In this document: positions 37,501 to 49,500 of the stretch, piece by piece | Position numbering within the stretch: position 1 is the first letter of the stretch | How the letters are laid out: every line of letters starts with the position of its first letter | NCBI RefSeq assembly: GCF_050436995.1 | Contig: NC_134757.1 | Span: 818,501-882,500 of the forward strand | DNA length: 64,000 nt | From: Anticarsia gemmatalis | Lineage: Eukaryota > Arthropoda > Insecta > Lepidoptera > Erebidae | Direction: 5' to 3' | Translations under genes and position numbers: made by a program | Notes under the pieces: model-generated | The model's input: only the letters and a program-made list of their open reading frames with translations | Told to the model about the DNA's origin: nothing | The model's database searches: none

Positions 37501-40500
37501 CCAAGAGCGATATTTCATCCACTTTACAAGTCGCGAATGTTCCCTTTATTTCGACGACAAAATGGTGAATTTTTTATACACTATCTTTCCTTACATATTT
37601 CTTTTAGAAGCTTCAAAAAGGTGACTCGATCGAAATCGTGAGTGCTCCCTGAAATTATGATGACAGCGAATTTTTAATTGAATAAGGATAAGAAAATATT
37701 CTTAGTCGTTATCTTTTGAGATAGCACTTACTTCGTAACTCAATGTCTTAGTAACTGTTTATACAACTAGGTTAGGCTTGCTTTCAAGTTGTTTTTGATG
37801 TTGGATAAGTTTCGCAAAATATAAATTACATTTTAATAATACTAGTGATAAAATCTATATCAAAACCTTCTGCGTCCTACTAATTTTTTAAATATTATGA
37901 CCCGTATTTTGTATGTTACAATTTCTAATACAGTTAAACGCTAATACATAACTTCCCAATCAATAGTAAATAAAAAAGCTCCTTGCCTAACTCGGCAATC
38001 CAATGACGATAAAATATAAGAATGTAACAACCCAAATATACTTGAAATATAAAAACATTTTGTTATTACACAACAATAACCAAAGCGAATAAAATACAAA
38101 AATCGATGATCAATTTTCCATCACATCGCTTATGCCGATAACATCCAATACCATAAAATAAATTGTGTTCGATGAATCGACAGTACGTATATATTTTCCG
38201 CACCATCTACTCCCAACTCTATAAATATTGCAGTCTGTCACCGCTAGCTATCCGTTGAATTACTATTGATGATTGATTTACTAATTCCTAATACGACCTA
38301 GAAAACTGAGCTAAACTTATTGAAATCCGATTAAGTTATCCGATTGGTGGAATGAAAAACCAAACGACGTTTTAATAGCGTTAAGAGGGAAACCTTTTCA
38401 GGGATTTATTTATTGGTTTTGATTTTCCGCTAAGAATATTGCGAAGGATTTGCTATTTAAGTTTTAGTGGATTTGATGTTTTATCGTCGGATTTACTACG
38501 TATGAAGATTTTTATTTCTTTGGTTGTTGCTTAGCGCTTATTTTCTATTCATACAAATATCTGACACAGTAGATGTGTATACTCTCGCGAAGCAGCAGTT
38601 TAGATGTTTACACCTATTTGCACAACAAGTCTATCCATTACCCCAAACCATTCCTCATCCCAAACCTAACCCGCCTATCCTGAATCCCTATCCTCAAACT
38701 ACCTTTCCTCCCCAGGTTCGTCCTCCGCCCACGTCGGTACCTCCACCTCCTCCGTCAACAAATCCTCATATAACAGAGGAGTCACCATACCAAGATACAG
38801 AAGCAAGTCGAGAATAAGCCCAGAGAGCAGTCACCACGCCAGTTGCACCCAAGAAACAGACTGGAAACCAATTCAAGGCAGATCACAGTCTTTAAAAAGA
38901 ATCGTATCCAGAAACTCGTTTAGCAGAAAGAAGACTCATGTGTCTTCGCCAGATCTTAGTATGAAGAGAGAAGAAAGACTGAGCTATGGGAGTGATGACT
39001 CAGTTCCTGAGTTCAGGCCTTGCTACTGTGATCAAAGAATGACTACGGGTAACCCGGCTATAACGGAGCTGGTGAACAGGTGGGACAATTTGCTAGTGGT
39101 ACTGGTGTGTGCGATGGTGGTGCTTCTATTCCTCTCGTCTCCAGTCGCATCGATCTTCGGAAGGAGATAGTTTTAGATAAGTGTAAATATATTTTGTTTG
39201 TATGTTTTTCTTGTTTTTTTTTGGTAGATTTGAATTGTAGTTTTAGGTACAGTTTTGGTACTTTTTTTCGCAGAATTTCATCCTTTATTAGACATTTAGG
39301 CCAAGTTATTCTTGAACATCCTTCTTTGAGATGCTACAAAAAGTTATTTTGTAATGATAACTTCATAAGCCTACATCGCAGAATTAACTAAGAGTCAAAA
39401 TCTTATGTTGTCCCTTACCTACTACAAAAAAAAACGAACCAAAATAGTATTTTACGATGTCAATCTACGTGAACTATCTTCTATCAAATTACTAGTCAGT
39501 AGTCCCTTAGGATACTCCATACTAAACTAATATACAGAAACAAATGGTCCCAATCAAGTCTTCAGACTCCGTCGTCCAGTGCCGTGGGCGTGCGATGGCA
39601 AACACCCACACACTGCACGACGCGACATGTTTACACGTCAAATGCAACTTCATCCATTCATTGAGTCACTTTGTAATGCTATTATATTAACAGTTGTGAA
39701 TGAAATTATGGTCGTATCAGAGATTATATTTCAATGTTTAAGAAATTGGAGATGATTCTGTTTTTATGAATGGCTGCACGTGCAGTCGCAATGCCGCGTT
39801 ATTAATTAGGTCGTTTAGATTTATATTCGAAATTAATTAGGGTAAGTGTGATACCTATATGACAAAACTAAAATAAATCTTTATCAATTGTGTTGGTTTC
39901 ATATGAAAAATTAATCGAAAATAGTTCAAATTCCCACGTTAAATATTACCCAAATGATTCAAAGTTACCCAAATTGACATTACATTAGTTCTGTATTAGT
40001 ACGTCTTACGGGGGTATCTTGCGTCTATAATTGATACGGAAAGGGGTCCCTTTTAACATTAAATCACATCACTTGGAGGACCTATAATGGAATTATTAGG
40101 GACACTATTAAGTGCTCAGACATGTCACTAAGTGATAGTATGGTGACCACATTAACCGCAACTGTTAATATTATAGCTGTTATGTCTTTTGACAACTCGC
40201 AGAACTGAAGAATCTCGGTGTGACTAAATTGTGCGTAAAATCGAATTCAAAAATTTTAGACAGCTTTCAACTGACCTTACCTATATTTAGCTCTAATTAA
40301 TATAACTAGCCTATATCAACTGCCTTAGGGCAGCTTGAATAACTTAGACACAAGGTTGACCACTAACCATACAATAAGAAGAAGATAGCATAGCCTTCTA
40401 ACAAAGCTAATAAGCTTGAATTTCAGTCTACGTAAAAGATCCATAAAAAAAACTAGCAGCACAGATATAAAGTTAGCGCAAATAGCCAATGCACAGCGAG

Positions 40501-43500
40501 CACGATTGCACAGAGGTCCTTGAGCGTGGGCGTTGCAGAATACGCCTACGCGACACGTGACCGCGCGCTGGTCACTTACATTGCACTACAATTACAAACG
40601 ATGTAATCTACCAGATAGTGGCTGCTTTGTAATTACTGACACTTCTGGTTTTAATATATCGATGGTTTGAAGTGGGAAAGGTTTTCTCGTATATTTTTTA
40701 TTAAAATTGTAATGTTTTTGCATAAGGGTATTTTACTAGGTTAACGTAAAATTTTAAAACTTAAATACGAACAATTAGAAACCCTTATCGTTCAAGCGAA
40801 GTATTTTCTTTACATCATTATCGTAATATTATTTTTTTTTATACAAAAATACTATACGTGTGACGTCAATAATTTAGTACATTTTTTAAAACAAGTACAA
40901 AACAACTTTATATTATGCGAGTAAAAATTCGATACTAGCGACAATAATGAAATAACCATTAAATATTTATGGCTTACATTTTGAAAACTATCGTTTTTGA
41001 GTGAAATCAAATTAAAAGATTTGTACAAAGCAATTTTTTATAAGCATGTTCTCAAAGAAAATACCGAGCTTAGAACGGAACCAACGCTACATATTTCTCA
41101 ATGCAGTATTTCCAATACCTGCAAGTATTTTAATGATAAATTCCCGGTAAGTAGGGGTCGTCCCACGCATGCTCTATATGTCAAACGTGACCTAGTGTTC
41201 CTGGGCATGCATGCGTGTACCATCTTTTGTTGCCTTTCTCATCTAGTAATGGAAGAATATTGCGATACTGCTGCTGGATTTTAATTTATCGTTACCTACT
41301 TCAAGACGTGAAGGCAGGAGTATTTTGAAATTTTGGGTTTAATTACTTGAACTTGTTAAAGAGATCATTGATAACCGACCTATCTAAGTAACATCTGTCA
41401 ATCTAGGCAAACTTAGTGATTGACACGAAATGATAATTTTGTTTGATTGTTTAGTAGTCGGAAAAATACTTTTAAATATTTTTTATTATATTCTATTCGA
41501 TACTGTGTTATTGGCGGAATTAAGGATAATACTAAGATCGCCGCATAGCTAAACAAACAAATAATAGCGACTGACACTGCAAAAGCAATTCCTCTGAGAA
41601 CAATTTTTCTAGTAGTTAAAATTTTAAACCTTATAGTCAACAAACTTATCATGAATTTAACATAGTCTTTCATAAAAAACGTGTGAATCCTCGAAAGGCA
41701 CATTTCATAAAAAGCTTTTATCCATAACTCGACTAGCATATCTTTCATCCCATTCATACAGCCAGACCCTCTTAAAACAAACGTCATCGCTCAGGCGTCA
41801 CGACAATAAGTTCAATCAGATAACGAATGTTGTGGGCGCCCCCTCTGACGTCACCAGTTACGTCACGACTTATCGTGGCACTGAATATGGGACTTATGCA
41901 TATTGAACAGGGAAACTTTGTACAAAGTGTTATAATTTGATATCGATATTTAGATGATAAGTAAAAGGTAACTAAGTATGATATATTGTAAAAAGTGAAA
42001 ACTAACTTTCATATTATAATTTGTTGCTGAGTATCTAAAGTGGTGGTAACTTTTATACAGGACTGTTTTAATTTTGTAAAAGAGTTTTAAAATTTGAATA
42101 GAGTATTATTGCATTACTTTAAATATACTTACTATACTTTGAAGTCATAGTTGTTTAAATGTATGTGAAATATATTACCTTCTATATTTTTACGCAGCGT
42201 GTAGGGACGTTTCGGACACAGGTTAAAATCCAAATTTTTTTATATTGTTTTACATTAGCAAACATAATAAATACGTGTTTTGCTAAAGGCGTCTAAAGGT
42301 TTTTTAAGGGTATTTTTTTATGAGAACTTTTCTGTTACACAGCTACAATCTCTAGACTTAAGAGAAACATTTCTGCAATAAAAACAACAGCAGGAAATGT
42401 TGAGTATTCGTAGAAGCTAGGAGCCGGTCCCTGCGGAAACATCAATAAACGATATTGACACAAGGCCTTGTATCCAGACCCGTTACGTACTAAGTCCTAG
42501 ACTAATAGATACTTGTCGGATTGGAGTTTCTAACACAATATTGGTTTAAGGAAATAAATATGGTAGCTATGATTTTTTTTTAAATCATTACTGTCCCACG
42601 GGCAAGGGTATCCTCCCAAACGAGGGGGAGGGGTTAGGCCTTGAAGTCCACCACGCTGGCCAAGCGCGGGTTGGGAACTTTGATATTTTGTTTTACGAAA
42701 ATAAATTTAAAATAATAATATATATGACCCCACTACCATAAGGGACGAATAGCCAAAAAGAAAGAGAGATTTACGAAAATATTTTAGATGTACAAAACTA
42801 TGTAAATATTCACACACTAATGCCAAAAATCTGGTTAGCATTAATGTGGGTTTGAGCTTCGCATTGAATCTAATTATTGTTCACGCGTCTTCCAAAAGCA
42901 CCTAAACTGCGTCATGTTTATATGGTACCCGCTCGAAGCTCAGTATTCTGTGCTTATAGCATTTATAATATTTATTCCTTACAAAGCATAATAACTTTGA
43001 AATAAATCCTGTATCCAATGTGAATTGCCATTTACTATATACATAATAGAGGACTAAGATTCAAATATAAATATATCAGATCTCCAAACGATATTGGATT
43101 GGATATTTCAGATGAAATGTTCATGGAATTATTTCGCGTAATATTCTATAATTATATTACTGAGAATCAAACCGCACAAATCGTTTTCTGCCTCGAAACT
43201 GCCGAATACCAGTGAAATCAATTGGCCAGAAATCAGAATCGTTGATAAAATCGAATGGTCCAGTTTCTGCGAATTCTTTGAGCTACAAATATCATTTCCC
43301 AGATATTTCCGAACGTTGAATGAATGTTGTCATCAATTTTTCGTATATTTTTTTACGGAGGACAAATTTTATGAACATTCTCAGCATTATTATTAATTAC
43401 AAATTAACCCATGGCTCTGCTCACGTTTACTTTACTTGGATAAAGTAAAAATAGATTTCAGAAAGGGAAAGATCGACATGTGCAAACTGTCTTTACGCTA

Positions 43501-46500
43501 AATTTCATGAAAATTTGTTCTACAGTTTCGCCTTGGATTCCCCTATGCTTTAGATACTTAACACATTATTTTTATTTGAAGTGATTTGTATATTATTGCG
43601 GCTTGGGACACGAACTTTGTATGAAAGCCAAAAGTTTAAAACTAAAAGACAAACTAAAACAACAACTTATAACTCTACCTACCTGTTCAGAAACAGCGAG
43701 ATATTACGCTGTTTACTATTCCCAGGTTCGGTCCCCGCGGAAGGATGTCGTTACGCTATTTGAGTTGAGTCAACGATTCGCGAACCATTATCATTTGATA
43801 ACGCTTCCTCTCCTTTGTAGGGGAGCGACGAATTTATATTTGTTTTGCTGTACTTTCGGTTTATTCCTACGCAATAAGAAGGAAATGTATAAATAAGTTG
43901 AGGTACCTACTTTATTATCTACCTAAGCTATTGTCGATATTAGAAAACGTCATTATAATATGGAATAGGTGCTCATAGCTAGTTGCGCTTACCGGTAGGT
44001 AAACAACTACTGGGTTAAGCAACCCTTGGTACGGTTATTCTATAAATGGGTGACCGTATAGTGGTACTTGAACTGAGAGTTCAAGCTTCATGTTTTAGTT
44101 AGTTCATAGTTTTATCATTAGTTCATGCTTCGCATGTTATATATTAAGTAGGTCCTAATTGTTATCTACTAAGATAACCATCGTTCAGCCGTATCAAAGG
44201 CCTTTCGGGCGGCTTGAACAACTTTGACACTAGGCTAACCACTAACTAAAAATAAAATATAGAACAGACATGAGAAAAGGTTCTCCAGGATATACAAATT
44301 TTGAGAGGAAATCCGTCGCCATTAGTATTTCAGTAATATGCTAAAAATATTAGTTATTGTTTCCATTACGTAGGTATTTTGTTTAAACAATAATTTTGTA
44401 CCTAATTATACCAATATTGTGCATAAATCTCGTGATCCGGAAAATTGGAACATAAATACAATAATTATGTTATATTAATACACAAACTCTTATTACATGA
44501 TGAGTTAATATTTCGAAAAACAAACGTGTTGAAATTACGCGCAATTTATTTTGGAGTAGGATAAATACATAATTAAACACATTTATTACTGTCCTCGGCA
44601 AAAGTGTCCTCTCGGAATGGGGGAGGGGTTTCGTCAAGGCCATTAAGATAGCCAGTGGAGGGATCTGCTCTGCATCTCTTAAAGAACGGTTAAAGTAACT
44701 CTTATGCAAGGCTTCATCACGATCTCCATAATAATAGAATGCCTTTATTTAAAATCAGGAAGTGCATTCGTATCTCTTTTCTACAGTTCTGAGACACTTT
44801 CAGTTAGAAGAACAGCCTTCATGTGCGGCTCAAATGTTTTAATAGTATATTTATCATTCAATAGAAACAAATTATTCAAAAGAAAATCCCTTTTCCCACC
44901 AACTTCTAACACAGTCGTATGCAAATAGACTTAAATGTATTTCAATTTATTTCATTTAAACATTTCCAAAAATGTCTGCGTACTGAAGTTTTTTAATATT
45001 TCGCTAAAATGTTTTGAAACGTTTCTCCTGAAAGCATTTTAATATCGTGAAGGCTTTCGAACGAGCTCAGTGAAACCTCCTTAAGACGGAACTTAAGAGC
45101 TTTGCGGTTCATACGCTGTAAATGTTTTTTCATGTTAATTTCTTGCGTATGTTTAGCGTTTACGTTAAGTTTTGTATGTGAAATATTTTGATTAAAATAC
45201 TAAGAGAAGAGAGAGATGTAGGTCCTTCAAAAATCTTGGATAATATTATAGATAAGGTTTGAAGAATATGCTTTAATTTTAATTATAATAAAAAAAGAAT
45301 GATTAAAGTTAAAGTGCATTCTTGAAACCTATTGCTCTATTGATTTTTTGGTCGGCTAAATCATCTTTCCGCAATACTTGTCTCCAAAGGAGAGCGTGAC
45401 ATTAGAAACTACTATGAGACCGGATTATATTTTAATTAAAATTAATTATTCATCATTTTTATTTACGAGAACTGACCCTTGAATAGTATAATGCTACAGC
45501 ATTACTTTAGCAGTAGCTTTTTTCAATGAGGTCTCCTATTCAAAGCAAGCCCCAACGCTACCCAGGCACACGTTTCCCAATAGATTTAAAAAGGCCTTTT
45601 TATTTCAAATATTTACTGTCCAATCATAAATACTTCATTTAAGTGTAGGTAAGCCTTATCAATATACGTAGTGTAAGATCTGATAACTAAATCTATCCAT
45701 CATTGTCTTCACAAGCACCACTCTATCCAACTTTGCACATAAGTCCACTTACCCTGTTAGTTATAAATCTTTCTAAATATAGCTTTTACCCTTTAAGCCT
45801 GATTAATGGACACCGTAATCCGGAGGTAGTGTCAAGGTCACTGAAGGTCACAGGGTCAAGTGCCTACCGCTTGACCTTTGTGGACATAATGCCACGTCTA
45901 TTTAGGGTAATAAGGATCACATATACATGAGGTCACTGCTTAGACTTATGTAAAATGGCAAAAGGTATACTTAAAGTATTTGTAGACTTGTATCAACTTA
46001 AAAGCATGGATTTAAGAACCTATTTAACATATGAAAATAGTTTAAAGACTGACCTAAAAGCTGGCTAGGAACCTAGATACTAACTAGTTGGCTAGGAAAC
46101 TAGATATGATTGCAGAAATTAAAATAAAACAGCTTACATTTTTACAATATATTTACTTTCTGCTTCATTCAAAAAACACTAGAGCAAAGTAGAAGCCTTT
46201 TTGAAACATGTTGCGTATTTTAAGCTAATTATAATGGATAATAATATGGTTATAATTATTATATCTTACGACGTAAGTCTTATGTTTATAGATGAATTTA
46301 GTGTTAAAAGCTTTAAAGCTGTCTATAAAGCCATTTATATGGTTAATTGACTGTTATCAAAACATTTTAACGTGCACTCCAAAGCACGAAGACCTATCTT
46401 TGAACTGACTGTATCAAAAGTTATATTACCTACCAGTTTCAGCAACTGGATATGAGTTCATCATCAAGTAATATTCATTAGATATACAGTTATAACCGTC

Positions 46501-49500
46501 AGTAAAACCGCAGCTTGTAATGAAAACTAAAGGACTATGGGCGGAATCGTCTCCACCCATCAACAAAAATGAAATGTAGCTCAATTGATATATCTTGGCA
46601 AGACGATATTTTTATACTATGGCGACATTGCCCAAATGCATGGGGTTCTCATAGTATCTTACGTTTAAACAAATATCTCGTTAACGTATTATTGACGACT
46701 AATTCCAAAATACGTGCTCATTTATTTATTAATTAGTGCACAGCGGCGGACGCCGCATGCACATAAAGATAGCTGGGTACAAAATAACCCCCTCCCCCCG
46801 CTCTCCAACCCACGATTTTAGATCTGATCAGATTTTAATCTGCCAGCGCATCTGTTAGACAGCATTATAATTGACGAGTAAAAATAATTATTGAAATATG
46901 AAATCAATAACATGTATTAACCATATAACGGAAATGATATAAGTATATACATATGAGTGCCTCTGTGGCGCGGTCGGTAGTATATGCGACTGCGGTGCGA
47001 GAGGTCTCGGGTTCGAATCCTGGGTCGGGCCAAACAGTCTTTTCTGAGATTTTCTGTTAAGAATTTCCTAGAGATTGCCCGGAGTTAGGAAGTTGAGGTC
47101 GAAGACCTTCGTGTCTCGGAGAGCACGTAAAGCCGTCGGTCCTGCGCCTGACCTCTCACTGGTCGTGTCGGTTATCCGTCCCACCAAACTATGAGAATGA
47201 TGGAATAGGGAGTGTACCTGTGTATTGTGCACACACTTGGACACTATAAACAAAGTCCGGCACAGATGGCCAGTTTCAATGAAACTGACCGCCGTAGCCG
47301 TATATCGGCTAGGAGGACATTATTATACATATGAGTTAGTACTGTAATATAACAATAATGTTAAAATAACTTACAAATGTAAAATAAAAATATACGTTAA
47401 ATAATAATTACAAATTGTTTTTTTTTTTTAAATATATATTCCCACTGATTTATCAAAAACAAAGGATTTTAATTAAATAGGGGGCACTTTATGAACACGT
47501 TGGTATCAGTTCCATGTTTGTTGGTAGGTGGGGACGGAGCCCATACATTTTTGCCCATAGTCCTTTAGAATCGCTTTGATAGTTTCGAGATTACAAGCAA
47601 ACAAAGTTTACCTTCGTATATGAACTTATGATATTTCGGTACACAGTACCGTATCTATGTTTGTATGTATGTAATGTTATAATGCTTAAGTTTGTGAGAA
47701 TGTATGTATGTATGTTTGGTACTAAGTTTTAACCTTTCGCGTTAAATGTTTGTTATAAAGAACACGTTACACGTTTCTTTTGCACGCCGAAACTACTGAA
47801 TGTATTTAGATGAAATTCGATACACAGATAGTTAATAACATGGATTAAGACAAAGGATACTTTTTACTATAAAAAATATTTTAATTTCTTTGGCCAATGC
47901 CTACACCTACCTAGAAAAAGGCGAGATATTATCTATGTAAATATTTTCTTTCATACGGACGAAGTCGCGAGTAGAAGCTAGTTTAATTATATAAATGTAA
48001 TATGTAACAAGTAATCTTCCATCAAAGTTTGTACACATAGAGGCTTAATCCTTCGTTCGTGTAATATTCTCTATCGTAAACCCTTGCGAGGAGGGGTGAT
48101 TTGTTTCAGCCGAGATATCGCTAATGATATTTTGATACCCTAAACCACGGTGTAACAAGTATAGGCATGATTATTCTAGACTAGTTTCACGCCGAGACTA
48201 CGCCCGCATTTATATGCGTATATGATTTCATTAGGTCATTTTCATTCTTGTGGGAATTATTCTCAATTTCACTTAAGCACGTTACTAATATGTAAAGTAG
48301 TTCTCATTCATGGTTCGTGTTTAGTTAGTTAATGGTTAATAGTGTCATTTTTGCAGTAGTTCCTGTCGCGTTATCCAGCAGTTAGATAATCAGACACTTA
48401 TCCACAAACATTGTAAGTAGCCCAAAGGCCTTTTTTAGTTTGACAACAGTTCCCTTGTTGACAATTACATTTATTACGAAAAAAAATAGGGGACTGAAGT
48501 ATTTCATAATAACGAGTCTGATCAGTTATTTATATTGGAATGAGGTATTAAAAAGAGATTCTGCAATAAAACAAAAATCACAATTATATTTTCAGCTTCG
48601 CTAACGTTATCATTTCGGCTTCATAAAACTCTTCACAATATGACCCTAACAGTCGTTATAAAAACAACATACGATTCGATGCAATCAGATAACTGGAACC
48701 CTTCTGGTACCATTCAGTGTTAGGAGGTACCATCATGTGCATGTACCGGAATCAAACGTCATAGCAGTCGCATAGTAAATATCGTTACCGGTTACTGCTT
48801 AATTTATTGCATCCAATATGCTAATTAGAAAAGGCTATAGCTTGTTTAAATGCTTGTTAAATGCCTTCAATGATCAAGCAGGAGTATTTTTCTGGTCTTC
48901 AAGGAGGTAAGGTTCAGGTGGGGAACTAGAGAAATTTATAGGTTTTGAAGCCTTTCCGTTCACGCACCAAATGGTCGTCTACCGGTGTGTTTATTTTGGT
49001 GGAAATACACGACATAACTCAACATTTCTCCCCTTCATAGGTTAGACATCCGAAAGGAATTTACGACACGACAAAAATTGTCCGACCGAGTTTGGATCTT
49101 TTACTGTAGTGTTAATATTTATTTTATGGTTTAGCAGTATGTATGTTTGTTGATTAGAAGATATTGAATTCGATTGCCTAATTGACCAATACGTATTTTT
49201 TCTCTCTTTCTGTCGGGATCTTAAATACGAATTCAGCATAACACAGATTTCCAGTTTCTTTTCCGAAAAATCTTAAATTCGAACTCTGCCATACATAAGC
49301 ATACATAAATCATATACATTACACAGTCTACTGTCACTACTAACTTTACACCACTCGAAATGCAAATAAAAATCAACTCTCCTTCAACGTACCATCCATA
49401 CATTAGCTAACGACGTCAACCCTGCCTGCTCGCCCGGGAGCCGGGAGACCTTGACCTCCAGCTGCTCCCTTCAGCTCCAAGGATGAGGAGTTTCAATGTC

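Noticed and set aside
38524..38817. Proline-rich ORF overlapping the candidate alternative exon
   Set aside because: It runs through the pyrimidine tract and acceptor of that exon in another frame, has no ATG, and its prolines come from the CCT/CCC-rich acceptor region.
46959..47035. tRNA-like sequence with A and B boxes
   Set aside because: It is the head of a SINE: it continues into a conserved SINE body and is flanked by a 13-bp duplication.
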